A stretch of 29,861 nt of DNA from a virus. The notes beneath the pieces were generated by a model. It was not told the origin of the DNA, did no database searches, and was given only the letters and a program-made list of their open reading frames with translations. Positions 21,839-27,063 of this stretch are shown here, piece after piece (position 1 is the first letter of the stretch; every line of letters starts with the position of its first letter). Location of the stretch: IMG/VR virus record IMGVR_UViG_3300032236_000891, positions 1-29,861 of that record; one strand, given 5' to 3'. The position numbers were made by a program, and so were the translations under genes.

Positions 21839-22173
21839 TAGGCGCTCGCTTTCTTGGCCATGATGGCAGCAGCAATAGCGTTATCATCAGCACCGTAAGT
21901 CACAACCTTGCTTGGCTTTTTATTTGCTTTCACTGCTTTGGCACCAACGGCACCAACCTGCTTGGCAATTAATTTAGCAAGGCGTGCTTCTGCTTTTTCA
22001 ATAGCAGCATCACGTTTAGCAACAGCAGCAAGGCGTTTGGCGTCAGCAGCCAAAGCACGCAACGCTTTTTTGGTTTCAACCTCTAGTTTAATAGAAGCTT
22101 TCAAAGCAACCAGCGTTTCACGCTTTTGAGCCAATGTAAGACCTTCAACCGAAGCACAAGCGAATGTAAACAT
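21838..22173 (-). CDS. Ala/Lys-rich histone-like helical protein
   Basis: 111 aa, over a quarter Ala and about a fifth Lys/Arg, with repeated Ala-Lys-Arg helical segments (KALRALAADAKRLAAVAKRD) and a basic end. The composition is like bacterial H1-type histone proteins, and a coiled coil is likely. AAGGAAA lies before the ATG and a TTGCCA/TACAAT promoter upstream. DNA binding or compaction is plausible but inferred from composition only. Codon use is clearly more GC-rich than in the plus-strand genes around. Confidence 0.65.
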   Translation of the reverse strand: MFTFACASVEGLTLAQKRETLVALKASIKLEVETKKALRALAADAKRLAAVAKRDAAIEKAEARLAKLIAKQVGAVGAKAVKANKKPSKVVTYGADDNAIAAAIMAKKASA

Positions 22174-22202
22174 TTTATTTCCTTTTCAATTAATATGGAT
22201 GG

Positions 22203-22231
22203 ATTGTAACCGATATTTGCCGTTTTGGCAA
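22203..22231 (-). promoter_or_regulatory. Promoter of the Ala/Lys-rich protein gene
   Basis: Minus strand TTGCCA (plus 22226-22231), 17-bp spacer, TACAAT (plus 22203-22208). Upstream lies the TTGACCGGAG-AACTG box (minus strand, starting at plus 22265), 34 bp before the -35 as at two other promoters. Confidence 0.7.
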
Positions 22232-22256
22232 CTGTAAACTTTTTTATTACAGTTGC
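22228..22256. repeat. Perfect 10-bp inverted repeat overlapping a -35 box
   Basis: GCAACTGTAA (22228-22237) and TTACAGTTGC (22247-22256) with nine bases between. One arm includes most of the TTGCCA -35 of the minus-strand promoter and the other includes the AACTG box, so a dimeric protein here would control that promoter. It is not followed by a T-run on either strand and is not a terminator. Confidence 0.6.
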
Positions 22257-22268
22257 TCCGGTCAACTA

Positions 22269-22487
22269 TTATTCTGCTATTGTATAGTTCAGCGTTTCCT
22301 GTAACTGAGCAAACGCCTTAGGGGACGATCCAGCAACCTGAGTCAGCACGGACATCATGTAACCCAAAGCAAAGTGCGCTTGCTCATCATAGGTCAAGCA
22401 ATTGTATTTGGCAGCAGCATTGGCCTTAACGGTTTCAACCAGCTTGTTTACTAGCACGGATGCATGGGTTTTTGTGACTTTCGGCAT
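22269..22487 (-). CDS. Small helical protein, first gene of the minus operon
   Basis: 72 aa from the ATG at 22487 with AAAAGGAAAG before it; the longer frame to 22547 runs into the promoter and is rejected. Starts MPKVTKTHASVLVNKLVE; amphipathic helices throughout, one Cys. No family recognised. Its promoter is back-to-back with the plus-strand promoter at 22588. Confidence 0.6.
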   Translation of the reverse strand: MPKVTKTHASVLVNKLVETVKANAAAKYNCLTYDEQAHFALGYMMSVLTQVAGSSPKAFAQLQETLNYTIAE

Positions 22488-22518
22488 TTTCTTTCCTTTT
22501 GTTTTAAAGTATGGAAGA

Positions 22519-22547
22519 ATTATACCAGAATACCAGCCGGTCGGCAA
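22519..22547 (-). promoter_or_regulatory. Minus-strand promoter of the 72-aa gene
   Basis: Minus strand TTGCCG (plus 22542-22547), 17-bp spacer, TATAAT (plus 22519-22524), with AAGTATTGG directly before the -35. It is divergent from the promoter at 22588-22615 and its upstream region is the ACCGGAG-containing repeat used by that promoter. Confidence 0.75.
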
Positions 22548-22549
22548 CC

Positions 22550-22577
22550 AATACTTGACCGGAGAAACTGAGAACTT
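22550..22577 (+). repeat. 28-bp repeat, copy 1 (promoter upstream element)
   Basis: Identical over 28 bases to 28573-28600; the start is AATACTTGACCGGAG and the end GAGAACTT. In both copies TTGACC starts exactly 33 bp before the TTGCCA -35. Outside these bases and the promoter hexamers the flanks differ, so the element is conserved as a unit. Confidence 0.85.
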
Positions 22578-22587
22578 TTTCGCTATA

Positions 22588-22615
22588 TTGCCAAATGGGG
22601 CGGAACCTGTATAAT
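22588..22615 (+). promoter_or_regulatory. Plus-strand promoter firing into non-coding DNA
   Basis: TTGCCA (22588-22593), 16-bp spacer, TATAAT (22610-22615), with the 28-bp upstream element. Expected start near 22622. No gene starts before 23038, which has its own promoter, so the product is probably an RNA. Confidence 0.75.
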
Positions 22616-22621
22616 TGGAAA

Positions 22622-22822
22622 CATTCGAAAGCGACTGGGATGCACACGGTGCCTGCGTACGGTTTGATCCGAAAACAAAAGGTTTAATACCGGCGCCGCA
22701 TTAGAACTTTTTTCTTATTCCGAGAGACGGATTGAAACCAAAAGGTCACACGCTCGACCATTGATAGTCATTTTGTTTTCATTCCGTGTGATCCTGTAAT
22801 GATCCGGTATTAATCCGGCATC
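22622..22822 (+). ncRNA. Predicted structured non-coding RNA
   Basis: No coding frame is convincing here and a promoter ends just upstream. Complementary arms nest: P1, GGAT(G)CACACGG at 22638-22649 with CCGTGTGATCC at 22784-22794 (11 bp, one bulge); P2, GAAAACAAAA 22671-22680 with TTTTGTTTTC 22771-22780 (10 bp); inside it P3, 22681-22692 with 22728-22739 (GGTTTAAT-A-CCG with CGG-ATT-G-AAACC, 11 bp, two bulges) and a short P4, GGTC 22744-22747 with GACC 22756-22759. A last hairpin, CCGG-TATTAAT-CCGG, is at 22804-22818. This gives a branched RNA of about 160-200 nt. Bases 22684-22693 could instead pair perfectly with 22804-22813, an alternative fold. No known RNA family is recognised and no terminator is obvious. 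The fold was derived by eye. Confidence 0.55.
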
Positions 22823-22877
22823 TGACCTACAAACTAAGACTTTGGTGTTACACTATACTGGCGACACGGTTAGCGAT

Positions 22878-22896
22878 AATGAGAATCATTCTCATT
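22878..22896. promoter_or_regulatory. Fur box (perfect 19-bp palindrome)
   Basis: AATGAGAAT-C-ATTCTCATT is a perfect 9-1-9 palindrome, and with the preceding GAT it gives GATAATGAGAATCATT, a near-exact match to the proteobacterial Fur consensus GATAATGATAATCATTATC. No iron gene lies next to it. The nearest gene start is about 140 bp downstream (23038). Confidence 0.75.
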
Positions 22897-22913
22897 TGGT
22901 GCAGAATAAAAAG

Positions 22914-22934
22914 TTATCCACAGAGTTATCCACA
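22914..22934 (+). other. Two tandem perfect DnaA boxes; candidate replication origin or DnaA decoy
   Basis: TTATCCACA occurs at 22914-22922 and 22926-22934, same orientation, 12 bp apart, both identical to the strongest E. coli DnaA box. The pair TTATCCACAGAGTTATCCACAG is typical of chromosomal origins. An AT-rich stretch, ATTTTATACTGAAT, follows. Together with the non-coding setting this suggests a DnaA-dependent origin or a DnaA-titrating site. Confidence 0.75.
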
Positions 22935-22984
22935 GCATTTTATACTGAATACTGTACCGGAGTGCTGTAATACTATTTGGTTAC

Positions 22985-23012
22985 TTGCCATTTTACAGTT
23001 TTTGCGTATAAT
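22985..23012 (+). promoter_or_regulatory. Promoter of the 130-aa protein gene
   Basis: TTGCCA (22985-22990), 16-bp spacer, TATAAT (23007-23012). ACCGGAG at 22956-22962 lies 29 bp before the -35, matching the upstream box at other promoters. Confidence 0.75.
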
Positions 23013-23037
23013 TGTATTTTTAACTGAGAGAGATATT

Positions 23038-23430
23038 ATGTTACAAGTAGAAAAATTGAATACTTTTGTTTCTGATTCATTCTTAGAAACTATCATGGGT
23101 GAAACCGAAAGTATTATTGCAAGTGTTGAAGATTTTGTGGATGAATACAAATGTGTTACAAGTCTTGATGAATTTGAAACCATTCGTTTTATTGCTGAAG
23201 AATTACAAGAAAAAGTATTAGATTTTGCTTGTTCTGTAATGAATTATGATACATTATATGAAATTGAAGAAATTAGTATTACATTGTATCAGCATATTAA
23301 GTATTCTGTACAAGAACTGGCTGAAATGAATACTTTTGATTTCAATTCGGATGAAATTGAGTACTTGTGTTCTAGTATTGATATTATTCGTGATGAAATT
23401 GATACTTTAGTACTCCAGTTGAAAAACTGA
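23038..23430 (+). CDS. Acidic helical hypothetical protein
   Basis: 130 aa from the ATG at 23038, chosen because GAGAGAG precedes it and the promoter -10 is at 23007; an in-frame ATG at 22879 would place coding sequence through the Fur and DnaA sites and the promoter. Acidic, almost all helix, two Cys, no membrane segment. It is the only gene between the hub region and the next promoter. Function unknown. Confidence 0.6.
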   Translation: MLQVEKLNTFVSDSFLETIMGETESIIASVEDFVDEYKCVTSLDEFETIRFIAEELQEKVLDFACSVMNYDTLYEIEEISITLYQHIKYSVQELAEMNTFDFNSDEIEYLCSSIDIIRDEIDTLVLQLKN

Positions 23431-23446
23431 GAACTATTGACTACGG

Positions 23447-23474
23447 TTGACTTCTGGTAGGTTTTGTGTATAAT
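23447..23474 (+). promoter_or_regulatory. Promoter for the 52-aa gene
   Basis: TTGACT (23447-23452), 16-bp spacer, TATAAT (23469-23474). AACTGAGAACT starts exactly 22 bp before the -35, the same distance as in both copies of the 28-bp repeat. The ACCGGAG part is missing. Confidence 0.75.
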
Positions 23475-23503
23475 GTTATTTTTGATTGATTGAGGTAGAA
23501 ATA

Positions 23504-23662
23504 ATGAAAACAGATAAAATTAATACTTCTGACTTACAGGTTATATGGGAGCAGTTAAATGCTGTTCTGTATGATATAACGGAAGGTGAGCCAGCCGATG
23601 CTGTAGAAGCTGTAGAAGATTGTATTCAACGACTAGAGGAAATGTTAAATGATGAAAATTGA
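23504..23662 (+). CDS. Very small acidic protein (52 aa)
   Basis: Starts MKTDKINTSDLQVIWEQ and ends with an acidic helix (LEEMLNDEN). GAGGT lies about ten bases before the ATG, and a promoter about 30 bp upstream. It overlaps the next gene by 14 bases. No family recognised. Confidence 0.55.
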   Translation: MKTDKINTSDLQVIWEQLNAVLYDITEGEPADAVEAVEDCIQRLEEMLNDEN

Positions 23663-23837
23663 TTTGATGAAATTACTTGGTGAACTAGAAGAGCGCATTT
23701 ATCGTGATGGATATTGCGCTGAGGTAGTTAGTTTAGGTAAATATCTGACAGCACTTGGCTATGGTACTGAGGTAGAAAGTGTGTTTTGTATGTATGACGA
23801 AGCAATGTATCATGAGCAGGAATGCGAGTTCGACTGA
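23649..23837 (+). CDS. Small acidic protein (62 aa)
   Basis: Starts MMKIDLMKLLGELEER; two adjacent ATGs (23649, 23652) are possible. AGAGGA lies upstream within the preceding gene. Helical N-terminus, three Cys, acidic end. Co-transcribed with the 52-aa protein. Function unknown. Confidence 0.5.
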   Translation: MMKIDLMKLLGELEERIYRDGYCAEVVSLGKYLTALGYGTEVESVFCMYDEAMYHEQECEFD

Positions 23838-23868
23838 TTGGTTGGTATTAGGTTAGTATTCATTAACT

Positions 23869-23913
23869 TAATACTTTAGTATTCTAGCCAGGTGATGGAG
23901 TATTAAAGTATTA
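23869..23913. repeat. Inverted repeat directly upstream of a promoter
   Basis: TAATACTTTAGTATTC (23869-23884) and GAGTATTAAAGTATTA (23898-23913) are complementary at 14 of 16 positions. The left arm is itself palindromic (AATACT-TT-AGTATT). The right arm runs into AGTATTAGG next to the -35 at 23916; another GTATTAGGTT lies at 23845-23854. A repeated binding site for one regulator is likely. Confidence 0.55.
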
Positions 23914-23915
23914 GG

Positions 23916-23944
23916 TTGCCGAATTAGGTAAATTCTGGTATAAT
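23916..23944 (+). promoter_or_regulatory. Promoter for the 84-aa gene
   Basis: AAGTATTAGG abuts TTGCCG (23916-23921), 17-bp spacer, TATAAT (23939-23944). It lies about 30 bp before the start at 23974. Confidence 0.8.
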
Positions 23945-23973
23945 TGTGTTTTATTTGATGATAAGGTAAAAAA

Positions 23974-24228
23974 ATGCGTGATATCGTGTGTGAGATGGTA
24001 GATGAAATGTTAGATATGGACGGTGATATCAATATTGGTAATAATATTTTTACCCGTTCTGACATTTTGAAAACACTTGACCCTACCGCTTATCGTGAGA
24101 TGTGCATTGATTTTGCAGATGCTCATATTGCTGACTTGCAAGATGAGTTAGACCGTTTGGATCCTGTAGAAGATTTTGATGAGGTGCAAGATTTGAAAGC
24201 AAGAATTGAAGAATTGGAGAGTATTTAA
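23974..24228 (+). CDS. Acidic helical protein (84 aa)
   Basis: Starts MRDIVCEMVDEMLDMDGD; a long C-terminal charged helix (about residues 47-84, ADLQDELDRLDPVEDFDEV) is probably coiled coil. AAGGT precedes the ATG, just after a promoter. Its stop overlaps the next start (TAATG). Function unknown. Confidence 0.55.
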   Translation: MRDIVCEMVDEMLDMDGDINIGNNIFTRSDILKTLDPTAYREMCIDFADAHIADLQDELDRLDPVEDFDEVQDLKARIEELESI

Positions 24229-24386
24229 TGAATAGTCATTTAGATGGATTGATTGAGTTGGTCATTAACCAGATTAAAGAAGATTTAGAAGGTGGCGATT
24301 TGACTGCTTTAGAAGAATTGCTCGCTAAGGTGCCAGTTAAGTATTTGACTGGTTTTCTATCTGAGGTAGAAGGCAAACCGTACTAA
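24228..24386 (+). CDS. Very small protein (52 aa)
   Basis: Starts MNSHLDGLIELVINQIKE; two amphipathic helices, ending EVEGKPY. Coupled to the 84-aa gene by TAATG, so second gene of a two-gene operon. No family recognised. Confidence 0.5.
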   Translation: MNSHLDGLIELVINQIKEDLEGGDLTALEELLAKVPVKYLTGFLSEVEGKPY

Positions 24387-24399
24387 GGTAATGTAATTA

Positions 24400-24432
24400 G
24401 ATAGTATTCCAGTTAAGTTTGTGAGTACTATC
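24400..24432. repeat. 7-bp inverted repeat upstream of a promoter
   Basis: GATAGTA (24400-24406) and TACTATC (24426-24432), 19 bases apart, nine bases before the -35 at 24442. Arms contain AGTA, as other operator-like repeats here do. Confidence 0.4.
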
Positions 24433-24441
24433 GTGTTAAGG

Positions 24442-24470
24442 TTGCCACTTTGTGTAGATTCTGGTATAAT
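24442..24470 (+). promoter_or_regulatory. Promoter for the 68-aa gene
   Basis: GTTAAGG abuts TTGCCA (24442-24447), 17-bp spacer, TATAAT (24465-24470). Confidence 0.75.
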
Positions 24471-24501
24471 TATGACATACAAACAAACAAAAGGAAAAGA
24501 T

Positions 24502-24708
24502 ATGGGAAAGATGAAAGAAATTCGGTCAGTTATTGAAGATATGTTAGGTAATGGTTTCTACACCTACGAAGCGATTACTTGGCACCTGTTTGCTCGTTAT
24601 GGTATCGACCATGACTATGCAATGGATCTCATTGAGGTAGTGATTGAGAATTGGGGTGCTGAAGAGCGCCAGATGGAAATTAACTTTGAAAGTAATGCAA
24701 ATGCTTAA
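24502..24708 (+). CDS. Small helical protein (68 aa)
   Basis: Start at 24502 (MGKMKEIRSVIEDML), because AAAAGGAAAAG precedes it and the promoter -10 is at 24465-24470; ATGs at 24421 and 24472 lie before or on the transcription start. The stretch YTYEAITWHLFARYGIDHDYAMDLI may be a small helix-turn-helix-like fold. First gene of an operon running to about 26.44 kb. Confidence 0.55.
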   Translation: MGKMKEIRSVIEDMLGNGFYTYEAITWHLFARYGIDHDYAMDLIEVVIENWGAEERQMEINFESNANA

Positions 24709-24913
24709 TTATGGTATGTTTTCGGATGAAGGTAATGATGCAATTCGTGCGTTAATACAAAAGGCGCAGGTAAACAAATTACGCTGGATCGATGTATATC
24801 GTGAGTTGCAAGATTTGTCATACCTCGAAGGTTTCGAAGAAGCAATGGATACAGAAGTTCGTGAAAATGTGTATGACGCACTAGCATATAAGGATGATGA
24901 TTTTTATGTATGA
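24701..24913 (+). CDS. Small acidic protein (70 aa)
   Basis: Starts MLNYGMFSDEGNDAIR; an ATG six bases upstream (24695) is equally possible. It overlaps the previous stop. Helical, with an acidic DDDFYV end. No family recognised. Confidence 0.5.
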   Translation: MLNYGMFSDEGNDAIRALIQKAQVNKLRWIDVYRELQDLSYLEGFEEAMDTEVRENVYDALAYKDDDFYV

Positions 24914-25154
24914 TGATGACCGCATTTATTTGATTCGTTATCTTGACCCTCATGGTGAGGTAAGAGAGGAAGAATATCAAGCAGAAGATTATCTGGAAGC
25001 GTTAGAGATGCTCGAGCGAGGTTGGATCCCATCGGCTGAATTGACAATTCTGGATGTTTATAAGAAAATAAACGGTTCATGGAATACGGAAGAAGAATAT
25101 GACGGACAACCTGACGAAGCACAAGAATGGCACGATTATGACCCAGACTGTTAA
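24906..25154 (+). CDS. Small acidic protein (82 aa)
   Basis: Starts MYDDDRIYLIRYLDPHGEV; AAGGA is 11 bases upstream. An earlier ATG pair at 24894/24897 is possible. Two or three beta strands then helix (YQAEDYLEALEMLERGW), as in small single-domain phage proteins. Acidic C-terminus. Function unknown. Confidence 0.5.
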   Translation: MYDDDRIYLIRYLDPHGEVREEEYQAEDYLEALEMLERGWIPSAELTILDVYKKINGSWNTEEEYDGQPDEAQEWHDYDPDC

Positions 25155-25377
25155 TTTAGAATTATTAAAATACCGTTCTTACAACCGTGCCTCATGGTTT
25201 CACGGTGTGCCTGCTACGATGCGTGACGAAGTATTAGCGTATTTCAAAAGCATTGATGTTAAGGTAAAGTTGAGGTATCGTGGACCCCGAGCCCACAGGC
25301 AATATCGTTCACCTATCACTAGGTCAACAACCTGCCTAATGCGTGATGCTACAAGTTTTGCTGTTTATTCGGAGTAA
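25138..25377 (+). CDS. Small basic conserved-type phage protein (79 aa)
   Basis: Preferred start ATG 25138, giving MTQTVNLELLKYRSYNRAS; an in-frame ATG at 25099 with GGAAGAAG before it is an alternative. Basic, with a VKVKLRYRGPRAHRQYRSP stretch and the end MRDATSFAVYSE. I recall similar proteins in phages, without function; the basic, Tyr-rich sequence could bind nucleic acid. Confidence 0.55.
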   Translation: MTQTVNLELLKYRSYNRASWFHGVPATMRDEVLAYFKSIDVKVKLRYRGPRAHRQYRSPITRSTTCLMRDATSFAVYSE

Positions 25378-25380
25378 TGT

Positions 25381-25605
25381 ATGAAGAAAATTAAGTTGCC
25401 ATTTGATTGTATGATTTTGGATTCTGAACCTGTAGAGGTGAGAAACCCATTTTCTGGTGAATCTTGTGTATTGACACCTGAAGCGGTGGCGGTGTATGAT
25501 TCTATTATGGGTTGCCAGTTGGTTGGTGATTACAAGCGTATGCAAAAAGGTTTGGATTGGTTTCGCAGGCATTTTCCTGCTGAATATATGACATTGTTGG
25601 ATTGA
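25381..25605 (+). CDS. Small conserved-type phage protein (74 aa)
   Basis: Starts MKKIKLPFDCMILDSEP; CGGAG precedes the ATG. A beta-rich first half (VRNPFSGESCVLTPEAVAVY) and helical second half ending RRHFPAEYMTLLD. I recall proteins of this pattern (NPFSGxxxxLxPxAxAVYD) in many phages, unassigned. Three Cys. Confidence 0.55.
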   Translation: MKKIKLPFDCMILDSEPVEVRNPFSGESCVLTPEAVAVYDSIMGCQLVGDYKRMQKGLDWFRRHFPAEYMTLLD

Positions 25606-25616
25606 TTGGAGATTAT

Positions 25617-25814
25617 ATGACGAATTCGGAGTTGGTTGATAGATTACAGCAGGCACAGGCGTTGCTTGCTGATGTATATAATTGGGCGGATACGCCTATG
25701 ACTAATGGTTTGCAGATATCACCATTGAAAACAAATGCAGAGATTGCATCCTTGTTGTCAACGGCAGATTCCTGTATATGGGCAGCATTGGATGAATTGG
25801 AGTATATGGAATGA
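25617..25814 (+). CDS. Small helical protein (65 aa)
   Basis: Start ATG 25617 (MTNSELVDRLQQAQALL) with TTGGAGA upstream; a longer reading from a TTG at 25602 is not needed. Mostly helix with a central Pro/Asn linker. Its stop overlaps the next start (ATGA). Confidence 0.55.
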   Translation: MTNSELVDRLQQAQALLADVYNWADTPMTNGLQISPLKTNAEIASLLSTADSCIWAALDELEYME

Positions 25815-26059
25815 ATGCACAAGTGTTGCAATTATTCCGTCAGGCTGGCGGAACTGTTAGTATAACTGAGCATGAAACTGGATGCGAAATACTAACATAC
25901 ACGGATAATTTTGATCCTGCCAAGTTTGCAGATTTGATTTGTGAAGAAATCACAGAGACTTGTTTGCGTATGCAATTGGGTAACCAATACACACCAGAAG
26001 AAATGCTGTTTCAAACTAAGTATCGTAAAATTATCAAAAAACATTTTGGACTTGAGTAA
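25811..26059 (+). CDS. Small hypothetical protein (82 aa)
   Basis: Starts MNAQVLQLFRQAGGTVSIT; a strand region, then helices with two Cys (CEEITETC) and a basic C-terminus. Coupled at both ends (ATGA before, TAATG after). No family recognised. Confidence 0.5.
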   Translation: MNAQVLQLFRQAGGTVSITEHETGCEILTYTDNFDPAKFADLICEEITETCLRMQLGNQYTPEEMLFQTKYRKIIKKHFGLE

Positions 26060-26259
26060 TGGCGAAAAGAAAATTCAATAAGACCGATATGGAAGATATA
26101 TTGGCAAATTTGTTGGAAGATAATTTCAAAAAGAATGGCGATGACGAAGCAGTGATTGCATATGTCATTTCTCAATACATTCACCTGTTTGGTGAAGTGT
26201 CACGACCTGTTCAAATTGAACAGTTGATGGGTATTAAGAATTTACAAAAGGAACTATGA
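26059..26259 (+). CDS. Small hypothetical protein (66 aa)
   Basis: Starts MAKRKFNKTDMEDILANL; helical, with a basic start and a FGEVSRPVQIEQLMGI segment. Coupled to both neighbours by overlaps. Function unknown. Confidence 0.5.
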   Translation: MAKRKFNKTDMEDILANLLEDNFKKNGDDEAVIAYVISQYIHLFGEVSRPVQIEQLMGIKNLQKEL

Positions 26260-26438
26260 TGAAAGATTTGAATTGGATGTATATGCTGGATGTATTGTCT
26301 GGCGAAAAGTTTAGCAATTTTGGTTTACAGAAAATGGCCGAAATCAATATTGGTAAGGTTTCACAATCTAAGCAATATTTGAAATTGACCGAAAGATTGT
26401 ATACACCGACAGTTATGGAACGCTTTGCAGCAAAGTAA
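26256..26438 (+). CDS. Small hypothetical protein (60 aa), end of operon
   Basis: Starts MMKDLNWMYMLDVLSGEKF; helical and slightly basic. AAAAGGAA precedes the ATG pair. Last gene before the promoter at 26454; no terminator is evident, so read-through is likely. Confidence 0.5.
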   Translation: MMKDLNWMYMLDVLSGEKFSNFGLQKMAEINIGKVSQSKQYLKLTERLYTPTVMERFAAK

Positions 26439-26453
26439 TACTTTTGTTGTATA

Positions 26454-26482
26454 TTGCCATTATGGTCAATATCGTGTATAAT
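26454..26482 (+). promoter_or_regulatory. Promoter for the 184-aa gene
   Basis: TTGCCA (26454-26459), 17-bp spacer, TATAAT (26477-26482), about 25 bp before the start at 26506. Confidence 0.75.
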
Positions 26483-26505
26483 CGTCTATATTGAAAGGAT
26501 ATATT

Positions 26506-27060
26506 ATGGAATTCAAGACTGATAAACCTACCAAGTCTGCATTGTATTTGGTCGACCGTGGTATGCAAGGAAAAGCATATCGCTATTATAATGCCGATAT
26601 TGACAAGTGGGGTATGTGTGGTTATGATTTTAATGAAGCACTAGAAGGCAAAGATAATTTCAATACATTTGAAACTATTGGCTTATTCCCTTGGGTTGGC
26701 CCCTTGACAGGACCCAATCTCAAACTGGATCGACCTGTGCATATGGTTCAAATTGAAGAACCAGAATCTACCAAACCAAAGAAGCAGAGCAAACGCCTTG
26801 CTAAACAGACAGGATCGAAATTGGTCGATAGTAATACTAAAGTAGTAACAAAAAGTAATACTAAAGTTCTCAAATCTGCCAAGTCTAGTAGTACCAAAGT
26901 TGTCCATCCAGATGGCACCGTGTTCTATCGTGCTGACCGTGAGAAATGGGTTGCTATGATGAATGGCAAGCAAGAAGCGGCACGACCAACATCCGATGCG
27001 TGTTTGAATTTCTTGAAGAAAAAATACAATGTAACTGGCACCGTTTTAAACAAGGAGTAA
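26506..27060 (+). CDS. Two-domain basic phage protein
   Basis: 184 aa from the ATG at 26506 with AAAGGA before it; a reading from TTG at 26491 is not needed. The N-terminal domain (about 1-85) is Tyr/Trp rich (YRYYNADIDKWGMCGYDF). A basic Ser/Lys/Thr linker holds three near-repeats of SNTKV/SSTKV type. The C-terminal domain (about 138-184) reads DGTVFYRADREKWVAM then KQEAARPT, a small domain I recall at the ends of phage proteins; Trp and Lys/Arg there may bind DNA. Function unproven. The next gene follows after three bases. Confidence 0.6.
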   Translation: MEFKTDKPTKSALYLVDRGMQGKAYRYYNADIDKWGMCGYDFNEALEGKDNFNTFETIGLFPWVGPLTGPNLKLDRPVHMVQIEEPESTKPKKQSKRLAKQTGSKLVDSNTKVVTKSNTKVLKSAKSSSTKVVHPDGTVFYRADREKWVAMMNGKQEAARPTSDACLNFLKKKYNVTGTVLNKE

Positions 27061-27063
27061 AAA

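Noticed and set aside
21838-22173. Plus-strand frame across the Ala/Lys-rich gene as a separate Ala-rich protein
   Set aside because: It is the antisense shadow of a GC-rich minus-strand gene, with no ribosome site or promoter.
22228-22256. Intrinsic terminator for the minus-strand 72-aa gene
   Set aside because: The stem is good but no T-run follows on either strand, and it overlaps promoter elements.
22650-22680. tRNA T-arm-like GGTTTGATCC
   Set aside because: No 5-bp stem around the loop and no acceptor or anticodon arms at the right distance; no tRNA gene was seen anywhere in the window.
22717-22739. CRISPR-repeat-like end (CGGATTGAAAC) that could mark an orphan repeat or RNA anti-CRISPR
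   Set aside because: Only one copy is present, with no spacer-repeat pattern. The bases are explained as the 3' arm of stem P3 in the predicted RNA. A search against host CRISPR repeats would decide.
22879-23037. N-terminal extension of the 130-aa protein from an ATG at 22879
   Set aside because: It would run through the Fur box, DnaA boxes and a complete promoter; the ATG at 23038 has a ribosome site and lies just after the -10.
23868-24065. Minus-strand frame of 65 codons over the 23.9-kb promoter
   Set aside because: Covers an inverted repeat and promoter, is antisense to the 84-aa gene and has no ribosome site.
24402-24480. Starts at 24421 and 24472 for the 68-aa protein
   Set aside because: They lie upstream of or on the transcription start set by the -10 at 24465-24470; 24502 has the ribosome site.
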